Part shown: positions 8,465-16,444 of the stretch, piece by piece
Position numbering within the stretch: the first letter of the stretch is position 1
How the letters are laid out: every line of letters begins with the position of its first letter
NCBI RefSeq assembly: GCF_030268885.1
Contig: NZ_BSSA01000024.1
Span: 67,521-131,520 of the forward strand
DNA from: Kitasatospora phosalacinea
GTDB taxonomy: Bacteria; Actinomycetota; Actinomycetes; Streptomycetales; Streptomycetaceae
DNA: 64,000 nucleotides
Reading direction: 5' to 3'
Notes under the pieces: generated by a model
The model's input: only the letters and a program-made list of their open reading frames with translations
Database searches by the model: none
Told to the model about the DNA's origin: nothing
Program-made: the position numbers and the translations under genes

Positions 8465-9625
8465 ATGTACTCCACAGCCAGCACCGGTACCCGTTCGTCG
8501 TCCCCGACCGGGGCGGACGCCGCGACCGTACGCCAGTCACGCTCCCCCCTGCGCCCCCCGACCGCCGGTGCGGGCCGTCCCGCGCCGCGCGGCGCCGAAC
8601 TGCGCGACCCGCGCGGGCGCACCACCCTGGTGACCCGGCCGCTGGTCGACCAGGCCGGGCGGCTGGGCCGTCCCGGCGCGGGCCGGGCCCCGGAGGCGTT
8701 CGTGGACCGGGTGGACCCGGCCGCCCTGCAGACCCCGGCGGTGCGGGCGGTGCTGGCCAACGTCGCGCGGATATGTCCGGCGTTCCTGCCGCGTCAGGTG
8801 CTGCGCGAGGGCAGCCGGCACATCCTGATCGCGGGCACCATCGGCCGGGCCCCGGTGGTGGCGAAGTGCCTGGCCCCGGCGGCGCTGCGCGGGGAGCGGG
8901 CGGAGCAGCTGATCGAGCGCTTCCACCACGAGGTGGCGGTGTACCGGGCGTTCGTGCGGCACCGTCCGCCGGTGCGGCTGCCGCGGCTGGTGGCGGCCGA
9001 CCACGACCGCTGCGTGCTGGTGCTGGAGCGGGTGCCGGGCCGTCCGGCGGCCCGCGAGCGGCACCCGGTGAACGCGCCGACGCCGGGCGAGGTGCGCGCG
9101 GTGCTGGGCGCGGTGCGCACGCTGAACCTGTGGCGCCCGCCGACGGACGTGTTCGGCAAGCCGATGGACTACCAGACCGAGATCGCCCGGTTCCACTCGC
9201 TGGGCCTGCTGACCGACCGGGACGCGGGCGACCTGCGCGGTCTGCTGCACGGCCTGTCCTCGGTGGCGTGGCAGCTCAACCACGGCGACGCGCTGCTGGG
9301 CAACGTGCTGCTGGCCCCGTCCGGCCCGGTCCTGCTGGACTGGGAGCAGGCGGGCTGGTACCTGCCGGGCTACGACCTGGCGGTGCTGTGGAGCGTGCTG
9401 TCGGGCGACACCGCGGCCCGCCGCCAGATCAGCCAACTCGCCCAGTCCGGCGGCACGCTGGCCCGGGACGCCTTCCTGGTGAACCTGGTGCTGGTGCTGA
9501 TGCGGGAGCTGCGGCTGCACGACGTCCCGGGCGCGGGCGAGGAGCAGCGGATCATGATCCGCCGGCTGTACGACGACGCGGCGCTGGCCCGCCGCGCGGT
9601 CCGCGCGGCGGTCGGCACCCGCTGA
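8465..9625 (+). CDS. Phosphotransferase family protein (APH/choline-kinase fold)
   Basis: A 386-aa protein with a kinase-like phosphotransferase core. The catalytic loop LNHGDALLGNVLL carries the HxDxxxxN pattern (His-Gly-Asp ... Asn), and VLLDWEQAG supplies the metal-binding Asp. The first 85 residues are low-complexity and probably disordered. Members of this fold phosphorylate aminoglycosides, homoserine, choline, sugars or macrolides, so resistance cannot be claimed. The start is ATG at 8465 after GGAAGGA. It converges on the acyl-CoA-dehydrogenase-like gene with only 3 bp between stops. Confidence 0.8.
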   Translation: MYSTASTGTRSSSPTGADAATVRQSRSPLRPPTAGAGRPAPRGAELRDPRGRTTLVTRPLVDQAGRLGRPGAGRAPEAFVDRVDPAALQTPAVRAVLANVARICPAFLPRQVLREGSRHILIAGTIGRAPVVAKCLAPAALRGERAEQLIERFHHEVAVYRAFVRHRPPVRLPRLVAADHDRCVLVLERVPGRPAARERHPVNAPTPGEVRAVLGAVRTLNLWRPPTDVFGKPMDYQTEIARFHSLGLLTDRDAGDLRGLLHGLSSVAWQLNHGDALLGNVLLAPSGPVLLDWEQAGWYLPGYDLAVLWSVLSGDTAARRQISQLAQSGGTLARDAFLVNLVLVLMRELRLHDVPGAGEEQRIMIRRLYDDAALARRAVRAAVGTR

Positions 9626-9628
9626 GTC

Positions 9629-10768
9629 TCAGCCGTCCAGCAGGGCTTCGCCGAGGGCGTCCAGCACGGCGTCCTCGGCGGGCAGTTGGGTGCGCAGGCT
9701 GAGGGTGTCGCGCAGGTGGCGCTCCAGCGGGTGGCGCCGGTCGAGGCCGGTGCTGCCGGTGAGGGTGAGGGCCCGCTGCACGGTGTCGCCCGCGGTGCGG
9801 GCGGCGAGCAGTTGGACGGCGGGGGCCCGGGTGGCGGCGGCCGGGTCGGCGTCGGTGCGGGCGGCGAGGCCGTGCACGAGCTCCTCGGCGCCGGTGAGCG
9901 CGGCGGCGAGTTCGCCGAGCGGGCGGCGGTGGGTGGCGGCGGCGCCGCGCAGCCGTCCGGCGGACCAGTCGAGGGCGGCCCGGGCGGTGCCCAGCAGGAC
10001 GGCGGCGAGGGAGAGTTGGTGCCAGGCCGCGGCGACCGGGTCGGGGGCGAGGGCGGCACCGCGGGGCAGCAGGGCGGCGTCGGTGCCGATCCGGGCGTCC
10101 TCCAGCAGGACGTCGTGTCCGGCGGCGGCGCGCAGGCCGAGCTGGTCGGCGGCGGGGTCGATCTCCAGTCCGGGGCTGTCGGCGCGGACCAGGAAGAGCC
10201 CGGTGCGGGGCTGCGCCTCGGCGGTGCGGGCCTCGACGACCAGCCAGGCGAGCGCCTCGGCGCCGGGGCAGTGCGGGGCGCGGCCGTCGAGCCGCCAGGC
10301 GTTGCCGTGCCAGTGCGCGGTGACCGCGGGGGGCCGTCCGGCCGGGGCGCGCAGGGTGCCGACCAGGGCGGGGCCGCGGCGGGACTCGGTGAGCAGCCGC
10401 CGGTACAGCGCGGCGGGCCAGGGCGCGGTGCGGGCCTGTTCGGCGTGGTGCAGCAGGGTGTGCGCGGTGAGCAGGGCGACGGAGGCGTCGCCGCGGCCGA
10501 GCCGGGCCAGCACCCGGACGGTGTCGGCGAGCCCGGCGCCCGGCCCGCCGTGGCGGCGGCCGACGGTGAGGGTGAGCAGTCCGGCCTCGTGGACGGTCTC
10601 GACGCCCTGGTAGGGGAAGGTGCCGTCGCGGTCGTGCTCGGCGGCGCGGGCCGCGAGCAGGTCGACCACCCGGGGCAGCCGGGCGAGTGCGCGCTCGACG
10701 GCCCCGTCGGCGGGGTCGCCGGTGGTCGCGGGGGTGGGGACGGTCGGCTGCGCTGCGGTGCGGGTCAT
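9629..10768 (-). CDS. Acyl-CoA dehydrogenase-like flavoprotein
   Basis: A 379-aa protein with the acyl-CoA dehydrogenase layout: an N-terminal helical domain (about 30-140), a central beta domain ending LEDARIG, and a C-terminal helical bundle. The end (TGSTGLDRRHPLERHLRDTLSL) resembles the FMNH2-dependent monooxygenase branch (SfnB/DszC type) rather than beta-oxidation enzymes, and I do not see the canonical catalytic Glu context. It may therefore act in desulfonation or hydroxylation, but the substrate is unknown. The start is supported by GGAGG 8 bases before the ATG. No other sulfur or fatty-acid genes are adjacent. Confidence 0.75.
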   Translation of the reverse strand: MTRTAAQPTVPTPATTGDPADGAVERALARLPRVVDLLAARAAEHDRDGTFPYQGVETVHEAGLLTLTVGRRHGGPGAGLADTVRVLARLGRGDASVALLTAHTLLHHAEQARTAPWPAALYRRLLTESRRGPALVGTLRAPAGRPPAVTAHWHGNAWRLDGRAPHCPGAEALAWLVVEARTAEAQPRTGLFLVRADSPGLEIDPAADQLGLRAAAGHDVLLEDARIGTDAALLPRGAALAPDPVAAAWHQLSLAAVLLGTARAALDWSAGRLRGAAATHRRPLGELAAALTGAEELVHGLAARTDADPAAATRAPAVQLLAARTAGDTVQRALTLTGSTGLDRRHPLERHLRDTLSLRTQLPAEDAVLDALGEALLDG

Positions 10769-10912
10769 GGCGGTGGCCTCCGGGCCGGGCGGCGTGGGGT
10801 GTCGGGCGGTCCTTGACTTGGGGGTCGTCAGGGGGCCGGACAGGCCGCGCCGGCGGTGCGCCGGAGGTCCACGTGCAGGCGTCGGGTGAGCAGCAGCGGC
10901 CGGGGCATCTCG

Positions 10913-11407
10913 CTAGCCCTGCTGGAACATCTCCGCCGGAAGCGGCTTGAGGAGCTGGTAGAGATCGTCCGAAATCGGCCGGTCCCAGGAGGCGATGGTG
11001 ACCTGGACGCCGTCGCTGCGGCCGAACTGGGAGCAGTAGAGCCGCTCCTCGGTGACCTTGACCTTGCGGACGATCAGCAGGTCGTCGCCGAGCATGACCG
11101 GGAAGTCCTCGGCCGAGACGAACTCGACCTCCTCCTCGTTCTCCAGCGAGGCGAGCAGTTCGCGGGCCTCCAGCGGCACGCCGTCCTCGCTCTCGCGGGC
11201 GGGGGACTCCTGCGGGACGTTGCCGATCAGCATGGCCGGGCCGCGGCCGCCGAGCAGGTCGTACCGCAGGAAGATGCCTTGGCAGGATCCGTCCTGACCA
11301 GCCAGGATCATGGCGCCGAAGTCGCCGGGCCAGTCGCCCGGATCCATGGCCAGTACGTCGAAGTCCGGGCCCGCGGGCTGGCCGGAGCGTCGGCGGAGAA
11401 ATGACAT
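10913..11407 (-). CDS. Conserved actinobacterial protein of unknown function
   Basis: A soluble, acidic 164-aa protein beginning MSFLRRRSGQPAGPDF. It contains DVLAMDPGDWPGDFGAMIL and a C-terminal ISDDLYQLLKPLPAEMFQ. I recognise it only as a conserved Streptomyces hypothetical; no catalytic motif, signal or membrane segment is visible. ATG at 11407 is chosen because a -10-like TACGAT lies exactly 6 bases upstream, suggesting a leaderless transcript. It sits beside the hairpin-rich region 11408-12246. Confidence 0.7.
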   Translation of the reverse strand: MSFLRRRSGQPAGPDFDVLAMDPGDWPGDFGAMILAGQDGSCQGIFLRYDLLGGRGPAMLIGNVPQESPARESEDGVPLEARELLASLENEEEVEFVSAEDFPVMLGDDLLIVRKVKVTEERLYCSQFGRSDGVQVTIASWDRPISDDLYQLLKPLPAEMFQQG

Positions 11408-11413
11408 GGGCCC

Positions 11414-11419
11414 ATCGTA
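11414..11419 (-). promoter_or_regulatory. -10 box for the 164-aa conserved protein (leaderless)
   Basis: TACGAT on the minus strand, 6 bases before the ATG at 11407. No good -35 is visible. Confidence 0.35.
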
Positions 11420-11488
11420 CGTGCCCGGTGGGCGGGGCCCGGTGAGCGGGTCCGCGATCAGGCCGAGATCTACGCTCAGGGACCAATG

Positions 11489-11518
11489 TTGACTCTGAGC
11501 AACCGTCCGGGCTACGTT
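11489..11518 (+). promoter_or_regulatory. Vegetative-type promoter into the hairpin-rich region
   Basis: TTGACT (11489-11494), an 18-bp spacer and TACGTT (11513-11518), close to the sigma-HrdB consensus. It points right, where no protein gene follows for over 1.2 kb, so it could drive a non-coding RNA. Confidence 0.45.
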
Positions 11519-11770
11519 CGGTTCAGCACGACGGCCGCTCCGGGGCGAGATCCACAGGGAGCGGGTTGTCGCAGCGTGCCTTGCGCGCATTCCCTCACTG
11601 CGCACGCGGTCGTGTGAACTCCGAGCACCATTTGCTGATTCAATGGTCCTTAGACTGTTCCTGAGCCTGCGGGTGATTCCGGCCGGCTCCGGGCGGTCGA
11701 CGCACCGTCGGATCGGTGTCGTCAGTACCACCGAGAACCACCCAACACGAACCACATAACACCCAGAGCC

Positions 11771-12038
11771 AGGTTCGCGGGGCCCCGTGCCGTCGCGTCC
11801 GCGAACCTCGCCCGGATCACCGCCGCGTGGGGGCGTGCGGAATCCGGGTACCGGCCCACCCGGGGAGTCGCTCTTCCCGGGGAGGCCAATCCCGTTGCGA
11901 CGGCTGCCGCACCCTGTGCGGCAGGGGTCGGGAAGCCCGTCATCGGCGCCGTTGACGGGCAGCAGAAGCGGGCGCCGTGCCTATACCGCGTGGGGGCGGT
12001 AGGCACGGCGTCTGCCTGCTCTTACTGTGCTGGCAGGC
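11771..12038. ncRNA. Candidate structured RNA element (strand uncertain)
   Basis: Consecutive inverted repeats: 11771-11780 with 11799-11808 (10 bp, perfect), 11859-11866 with 11874-11881, 11904-11911 with 11917-11924 (8 bp, 5-base loop), 11935-11942 with 11953-11960 (8 bp), 11974-11983 plus 11986-11989 with 11996-12009 (14 pairs, one 2-base bulge) and 12014-12019 with 12033-12038. CCGGGT at 11844-11849 can instead pair with 11858-11863, which excludes the second hairpin. It does not match riboswitch cores I know (c-di-AMP, cobalamin, TPP) nor tmRNA, RNase P or SRP RNA. High GC makes chance hairpins likely, so confidence is limited. Confidence 0.35.
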
Positions 12039-12053
12039 TTGTCGAACAGTCAA
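12024..12053 (-). promoter_or_regulatory. Minus-strand promoter candidate
   Basis: On the minus strand TTGACT (12053-12048), 18 bp, then CACAGT (12029-12024). Transcription would begin near 12017 and run leftward through all the hairpins of the structured segment. Confidence 0.4.
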
Positions 12054-12246
12054 CAAGATTCGGTCCATCAGAACTCTTTTGTAACCTCGACGTATGCCCA
12101 CTCGTCACCTGCGCGCGGGCCCGACCGCGGGCCGCCGTGCTGCGCGGACGCCGGTCCGGCCCGTTGCGGGGCGGTGAACGCGGGGCGAACCGGCCCGGTG
12201 CGGCGCCGCTGCGGACCGGCCGGTTCCGGCACCGTCCGCGGGGGCC

Positions 12247-12516
12247 CTACCGCCCCTGCGGCCCCTGGCCGTCCTGGTTCTCCAGGTCGAACTCGCCGTC
12301 CCGGGCGCCCAGGACGAAGGCCCGCCACTCGGCCGGGGTGAAGACCAGCGCCGGGCCGTCGGGCTCCGCGCCGTTGCGCATCGCGATGTACCCGTCGACG
12401 AAGGCGACCTGCACGCCCTCCTCCTCGCCGGGCGCGTACTGCCACTCCGCCCCGCTGACGTCCAGCTCGATCTTGCGCCGCTCGTCCGCCGCCCGGGCCG
12501 CCTCTGCCGGCGTCAT
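12247..12516 (-). CDS. DUF397 domain protein
   Basis: An 89-aa protein with the DUF397 pattern: an early hydrophobic strand with a Trp (SGAEWQYA), VQVAFVDGYIAMRNG, and the diagnostic ALVFTPAEWRAFVLGARDGEFD. These small actinobacterial proteins usually sit next to an XRE-family DNA-binding partner and several affect development. Here no XRE gene is adjacent, so it is an orphan. The start ATG at 12516 is supported by GGAGG at 8 bases. Confidence 0.82.
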   Translation of the reverse strand: MTPAEAARAADERRKIELDVSGAEWQYAPGEEEGVQVAFVDGYIAMRNGAEPDGPALVFTPAEWRAFVLGARDGEFDLENQDGQGPQGR

Positions 12517-12736
12517 CCGCACCCCTCCCGCTGGGAACCGCTCCTCTGGTCGAGCCACCACCCTAGCCACCCTCCCCCGCCCGTTCCGGCGGATCGCCCC
12601 GGCACGCCCGCCCGGGGGCACGACTGGGCCGATCCGGCCCTCCGGCGGCGACACCTGTGCTAATGGCCTCGGTCCGGACGCCGCGCGGGGCGAGGATGGG
12701 GCGACGAGCAGTCAGCCACGCACCCGGGAGCAGCCG

Positions 12737-13279
12737 ATGGACCAGCGGGACGGCAGCCGCGCCGACGTCATCCCGATCACCACCGCGCCCTCGGCCCCGC
12801 CGGTGGGGGCCGCGCGGGGGACGGTGACCGCACCGGCGCCGTCCGTGCCGCGCCCCTCCCGGCCGGCCGGGCACGGGCGGGTGGGGCTGGTGCTGGTGTC
12901 GCACAGCCAGGAACTGGCGGACGCGGTGCGGGCGCTGGCGCTGGCGGTGGTGGAGGCGGACGATCCGGCTCCGGTCGCGACGGCGGGCGGCTCGCTCGCG
13001 GACGGGCCGGGCACCAGCGCGGTGCTGGTGGCCGCGGCGGCCCGCCGGGTCGACCAGGGGCACGGCGTCGCGGTGCTGTGCGACCTGGACGGGCCGGTGC
13101 GCACGGTGCTGACCGTGCTGGCCGCCGCGGACGAGCACGGCCTGCCCTTCCCGACCCGCTTCGCGGACGCCCCGTTCGTGGAGGGCGCGGTGGCCGCGGT
13201 GGCGACCGCGACCGCGGGCGGCGACCTGGCGGCGGTGCTGGACGCGGCGGAGGAGACCGCGCGCCGGCCGAAGCGCTGA
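12737..13279 (+). CDS. dhaM: DhaM-like PTS IIA(Man) domain protein
   Basis: A 180-aa protein with a disordered N-terminus of about 45 residues followed by an EIIA-mannose-type domain. GLVLVSHSQELADAVRALA contains the histidine that in DhaM accepts phosphate from HPr. GPGTSAVLVAAAARRVDQG and GHGVAVLCDLDGPVRT match the domain's conserved strands. DhaM normally phosphorylates DhaL-bound ADP in PTS-dependent dihydroxyacetone kinase, but no dhaK or dhaL is present in the window. It could serve distant DhaKL genes or act as a PTS regulatory phosphocarrier. GGGAG precedes the ATG at 12737 by 7 bases; the N-terminal extension is unusual. Confidence 0.75.
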   Translation: MDQRDGSRADVIPITTAPSAPPVGAARGTVTAPAPSVPRPSRPAGHGRVGLVLVSHSQELADAVRALALAVVEADDPAPVATAGGSLADGPGTSAVLVAAAARRVDQGHGVAVLCDLDGPVRTVLTVLAAADEHGLPFPTRFADAPFVEGAVAAVATATAGGDLAAVLDAAEETARRPKR

Positions 13280-13476
13280 CCGGCGGCTCCCCCCGCCCGC
13301 CCCGTCCGCCTGTCCGCCGTCCGTCCGCCGTCCGTCGGACGAGATGTGTCCGATGGGTTGGTTTGGTCGCGACTGTGCGGATTTCGTGTACGCCGGGCAC
13401 CGGTCCGCCGCTAGAGTCGGCCGCACCGGCCCGGTGGGGGGAGTCCCCGGGCCCGAGCGAGGGGTGGTGCGCGGCG

Positions 13477-14406
13477 ATGCGCGTGGTGGTCACCGGCGGT
13501 TCGGGGTTCATCGGGGCCAATCTGGCCAGGGAGTTGACGTCCCGTCCGGAGGTGTCGGAGGTCCGGGTGGTGGACGACCTGTCCACCGGCAGCAAGTCCA
13601 ACCTGGCCGGGCTGGACGTCGCCTTCTTCGAGGGCAGCATCCTCGACCCGGCCCTGCTGGACGCCGCGTTCGCCGGCGCCGACGCGGTGGTGCACCTGGC
13701 GGCGCTGCCGTCCGTGCCGCGCTCGATCGCCGCCCCGCTGGCCAGCCACCGGGTCAACGCCACCGGCACCCTGGAGGTCCTGGAGGCGGCCCGCCGCGCG
13801 GGCGACCTGTACGTCGCGGCCGCGTCCTCCTCCTCGGTGTACGGCGCCAACCGGGAGCTGCCCAAGCGCGAGACGATGCGCACGGTGCCGATGAGCCCGT
13901 ACGCGGTTTCCAAGCTCGCCACCGAGTCCTACCTCGGCGCGTACCACCACTGCTACGGCCTGGGCGTGCTGCCGCTGCGCTTCTTCAACGTCTTCGGCCC
14001 GCTGCAGACGGCCGGGCACGCGTACGCGGCCGTGGTCCCCGCGTTCCTGGACGCGGCGCTGGCCGGGCGGCCGGTGACGGTGCACGGGGACGGGCAGCAG
14101 AGCCGCGACTTCACCTACGTCGGCACGGTCACCCGGGTGCTCGCCGAGGCGGTGCTGCGCCGGGTCGTCTCCGCGGACCCGGTCAACCTCGCCTTCGGGA
14201 CGCGCACCTCGTTGCTGGAGCTGATCGGCCTGCTGGGCGAGGTGCTGGGCGGGCCGGTCGCCGCCGAGCACGTCGACCCGCGGCCGGGGGACGTGCGGGA
14301 CTCGCAGGCCGACAACGCGAGGCTGCGCGAGCTGTTCCCGGACATCGTGCCCGTCCCGCTGGAGCAGGGCCTGCGGCGCACCGCGGACTGGTTCCGGACG
14401 CTCTGA
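13477..14406 (+). CDS. NAD-dependent nucleotide-sugar epimerase/dehydratase
   Basis: A 309-aa extended SDR acting on nucleotide sugars. It has an N-terminal Rossmann motif TGGSGFIG (residues 7-14), VVDDLSTG for the NAD ribose, the SSSSVYG serine region, and the catalytic YAVSK (Tyr-x3-Lys). PLRFFNVFGPLQ and VHGDGQQSRDFTYV are typical of UDP-GlcNAc or UDP-glucose 4-epimerases (WbpP/GalE-like). It probably supplies an activated sugar for the neighbouring polysaccharide genes; the exact sugar is unknown. A -10-like TAGAGT lies about 60 bp upstream. It is convergent with the leftward polysaccharide block across a strong hairpin. Confidence 0.85.
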   Translation: MRVVVTGGSGFIGANLARELTSRPEVSEVRVVDDLSTGSKSNLAGLDVAFFEGSILDPALLDAAFAGADAVVHLAALPSVPRSIAAPLASHRVNATGTLEVLEAARRAGDLYVAAASSSSVYGANRELPKRETMRTVPMSPYAVSKLATESYLGAYHHCYGLGVLPLRFFNVFGPLQTAGHAYAAVVPAFLDAALAGRPVTVHGDGQQSRDFTYVGTVTRVLAEAVLRRVVSADPVNLAFGTRTSLLELIGLLGEVLGGPVAAEHVDPRPGDVRDSQADNARLRELFPDIVPVPLEQGLRRTADWFRTL

Positions 14407-14414
14407 GCCCCGCG

Positions 14415-14447
14415 GGCGGGGGCGCGCGCCGGGCGCGCACCCCCGCC
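14415..14447. terminator. Bidirectional terminator between epimerase and NUDIX genes
   Basis: 8 bp plus 5 bp stem with one mismatch (14415-14428 with 14434-14447) filling the convergent 44-bp gap. Confidence 0.6.
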
Positions 14448-14450
14448 GTG

Positions 14451-14930
14451 CTAACGCTCCGTCAGCTCGAAGTGCGCCTCGTCCTTGCCGGCCAGCGCGC
14501 GGGCGATGTGCTCCCGCGCGCGGTCGCCCAGCTCGGGCAGGGCGTCCGGGTGGAACCAGCCGACCTCCAGTGACTCGTCGTCGTTGACCCGGGCCTCGCC
14601 GGACAGCGGGCGGCAGCGGAAGACCAGGTCGAGGTACTGGCTGCGGTCCCCGTTCGGGTACTCGATGACCGGGGTGACGCTCACCGCGACCAGCCGTTCG
14701 GGTAGCACCGTCACGCCGGTCTCCTCCCGGCACTCGCGCACCACGGTGTCCGCGGGCTGCTCACCGGGGTCGATGATCCCGCCGATCAGCGCCCACCGCC
14801 CGGTGTCCACCCGCCGCCCGAGCAGCACCCGCCCCTCCTCGTCCACCACCACCGCCGACACCCCGGACAACCACAGCAGCCGGTGCCCGACCACCTCGCG
14901 CAGTTCCGCCAGAAACGCAGGAATTCCCAT
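14451..14930 (-). CDS. NUDIX hydrolase
   Basis: A 159-aa nucleoside-diphosphate-linked hydrolase. The NUDIX box starts at GGIIDPGEQPADTVVRE and continues CREETGV, with all the metal-binding glutamates. Preceding strands (GVSAVVVDEEGRVLLGRR) and the substrate loop RWALIG are typical of the MutT-like group. ATG at 14930 has a -10-like TAGGCT 7 bases upstream, suggesting its own leaderless promoter in addition to read-through from the acetyltransferase gene. The substrate is unknown; a nucleotide-sugar or house-cleaning role is possible. Confidence 0.85.
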   Translation of the reverse strand: MGIPAFLAELREVVGHRLLWLSGVSAVVVDEEGRVLLGRRVDTGRWALIGGIIDPGEQPADTVVRECREETGVTVLPERLVAVSVTPVIEYPNGDRSQYLDLVFRCRPLSGEARVNDDESLEVGWFHPDALPELGDRAREHIARALAGKDEAHFELTER

Positions 14931-14937
14931 GCCCGGG

Positions 14938-14943
14938 AGCCTA
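14938..14943 (-). promoter_or_regulatory. -10 box of the NUDIX gene (leaderless)
   Basis: TAGGCT on the minus strand, 7 bases from the ATG at 14930. Confidence 0.35.
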
Positions 14944-14992
14944 TGCGCTGCACCGGGCCGGACGGCGGGGGCGGCGGGAGCGGGGGCGGGGG

Positions 14993-15592
14993 TCAGTGGG
15001 GCCCGGGGCGGGCGGGGGTGCCGATGACGGTGGTGGCGGGGGGGACGTCGCGGGTGACGGTGGCGGCGGCGCCGACGAAGGCGGCGCGGCCGACGGTGCG
15101 GCCCTGGAGGACCACGGCGCCGGAGCCGACCGTGCTGTCGTCGTCCAGGTGGACGGCGCCGGAGACGTTCGCGCCCGGGTAGACGGTGACGCGGGCGCCG
15201 AGCCGGGCGTCGTGGCCGACGGTGGCGTTGTAGTGGACCTGGCTGTGCGGGCCGAGCCGGACGCTGCTGGAGACGTGCGCGCCGCCCATCACCAGGCAGC
15301 CGGGGGCGAGTTCGGTCTCGGGGGCGATGATCGCCCGGGGGTGGACCAGGGTGACGGGGTGTCCGCCCGCCGCGTCCAGCAGTCCGGCCAGCCGGGCCCG
15401 TGCCGCCGGGTCCGCGATGCCGATCACGTACGGTGCGCCGGGCGGTAGTTCGGCGGGCTTGCGGACGGGCAGGCCGCGCACCTCTCCCCCGGCCAGCCGG
15501 TCGTCCAGGAAGCCGGACACCGGCACGCCCGCGGCGAGCGCCACGTCCAGCGCCTCCCGTCCGACCCCGCCCGCGCCCGCGATCCACACCAT
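14993..15592 (-). CDS. PglD/NeuD-like sugar acyltransferase
   Basis: A 199-aa acetyltransferase with an N-terminal nucleotide-sugar-binding Rossmann-like part (WIAGAGGVGREALDVALAAG) followed by a left-handed beta-helix of hexapeptide repeats from about residue 85 (VHPRAIIAPETELAPGC, then LGARVTVYPGANVSG). In PglD this enzyme acetylates the 4-amino group of a UDP-sugar. The order acyltransferase next to a PglC-type transferase supports an amino-sugar pathway. The start ATG has GGAG 8 bases upstream. It is the third gene of the leftward polysaccharide block. Confidence 0.85.
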   Translation of the reverse strand: MVWIAGAGGVGREALDVALAAGVPVSGFLDDRLAGGEVRGLPVRKPAELPPGAPYVIGIADPAARARLAGLLDAAGGHPVTLVHPRAIIAPETELAPGCLVMGGAHVSSSVRLGPHSQVHYNATVGHDARLGARVTVYPGANVSGAVHLDDDSTVGSGAVVLQGRTVGRAAFVGAAATVTRDVPPATTVIGTPARPGPH

Positions 15593-15710
15593 GCGCCGTT
15601 CTCCGTCCTTCGTGGGTGTCCTGCCGGTCCGTCACCGGCAAGGTACCGGCCGGGCGGCTGCGGTCGCCCGCTGCCGCCCGGCCGTGCGGTGAGGAAACGT
15701 CACTCCCGGG

Positions 15711-16379
15711 TCAGCCGCGCAGTTCCTCCCGGGCGAGCCGGGGCGCGGTGGCGGTGGCCTGCCGGGGCAGCACGATCCTGGCGGTCGCCGGGGCGGGCGC
15801 CTCGGCCGGGACCGGGAAGCCGGGGTTGACGCCGCCGGCGGCGGTGATGCCGGTGGGGCGGAGCAGCATCCTCGCGGTGAGGGCGAGGATGCGCAGGTCG
15901 AGGGCGAGGCTCCGGTGCTCGATGTACCAGAGGTCGAGTTCGATGCGTTCGGGCCAGGTGATGGAGTTGCGGCCGCGGACCTGGGCCCAGCCGGTGAGGC
16001 CGGGGCGCACGGCGAGGCGGCCGCGCTGGCGGTCGGAGTAGTGGGCGACCTGTTCGGGCAGGGTGGGGCGCGGGCCGATGACGCCCATGTCGCCGCGGAC
16101 GACGTTCCACAGCTGCGGGAGCTCGTCCAGGCTGGTCTTGCGCAGCAGCGCGCCGAGGCGGGTGATGCGCGGGGCGTCGGGCTCGTCCTCGTAGTGCTTG
16201 TCGCGCATGGTGCGGAACTTGAGGATGCGGAACTCCTGGCCGTGCCGGCCGGAGCGGGTCTGTCGGAAGATCACCGGTCCGCCCATGGTGGCGCGGATCA
16301 GGAGGGCGATCAGCAGGCCGAGCGGGACGGCGATGATCCCGGCCAGCACGGTGACCGCGAGGTCCCCCCCTCGCTTCAT
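15711..16379 (-). CDS. Initiating sugar-phosphate transferase (PglC/monotopic PGT type)
   Basis: A 222-aa membrane-associated enzyme of the bacterial sugar transferase family, which moves a phospho-sugar from a UDP-sugar to undecaprenyl phosphate to start polymer assembly. Visible hallmarks are KRGGDLA at the N-terminus, one hydrophobic re-entrant helix (about 8-28), the catalytic region KFRTMRDKHYEDEPD, RKTSLDELPQLWNVVRGDM, GPRPTLPEQV and RPGLTGWAQV. The short form lacks the N-terminal multi-TM domain of WbaP. A purine-rich GGGGGAGAA precedes the ATG. It lies downstream of a GT4 gene across a 148-bp repeat-bearing spacer. Confidence 0.9.
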   Translation of the reverse strand: MKRGGDLAVTVLAGIIAVPLGLLIALLIRATMGGPVIFRQTRSGRHGQEFRILKFRTMRDKHYEDEPDAPRITRLGALLRKTSLDELPQLWNVVRGDMGVIGPRPTLPEQVAHYSDRQRGRLAVRPGLTGWAQVRGRNSITWPERIELDLWYIEHRSLALDLRILALTARMLLRPTGITAAGGVNPGFPVPAEAPAPATARIVLPRQATATAPRLAREELRG

Positions 16380-16444
16380 TTCTCCCCCAACTGGGTTGGT
16401 GCGTTGTGGTGTTGTGGGTGCGCCGGGGCTGCCCGGCGCGCGGT

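Larger units (their letters stand above)
11408..12246. other. 840-bp gene-poor stretch with structured segment
   Basis: No convincing gene. It has lower GC islands, a promoter pair (plus strand at 11489, minus strand at 12053) and six hairpins between 11771 and 12038. The minus-strand frame 11722-12006 (GTG start, 94 codons) has ordinary stretches but no family resemblance, so I do not call it. See the separate structured-RNA entry. Confidence 0.5.

Noticed and set aside
8465..9625. Aminoglycoside resistance gene
   Set aside because: Only the general phosphotransferase core is recognisable; this fold covers many substrates and there is no antibiotic cluster beside it.
11722..12006. 94-codon minus-strand frame with a GTG start just downstream of a promoter-like sequence
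   Set aside because: No ribosome site, no family resemblance, and it runs through the hairpins of the structured segment. Kept only as part of the structured-RNA finding.
11771..12038. Known riboswitch (c-di-AMP, cobalamin or TPP) or housekeeping RNA
   Set aside because: The conserved cores (for example GGTGAAT with CAGCTAACC for c-di-AMP, or the cobalamin box) are absent on both strands; tmRNA, RNase P and SRP signatures are also missing.
13280..13476. Additional short genes in the gap before the epimerase
   Set aside because: No frame with both a ribosome site and ordinary codon use; only a possible TAGAGT -10.
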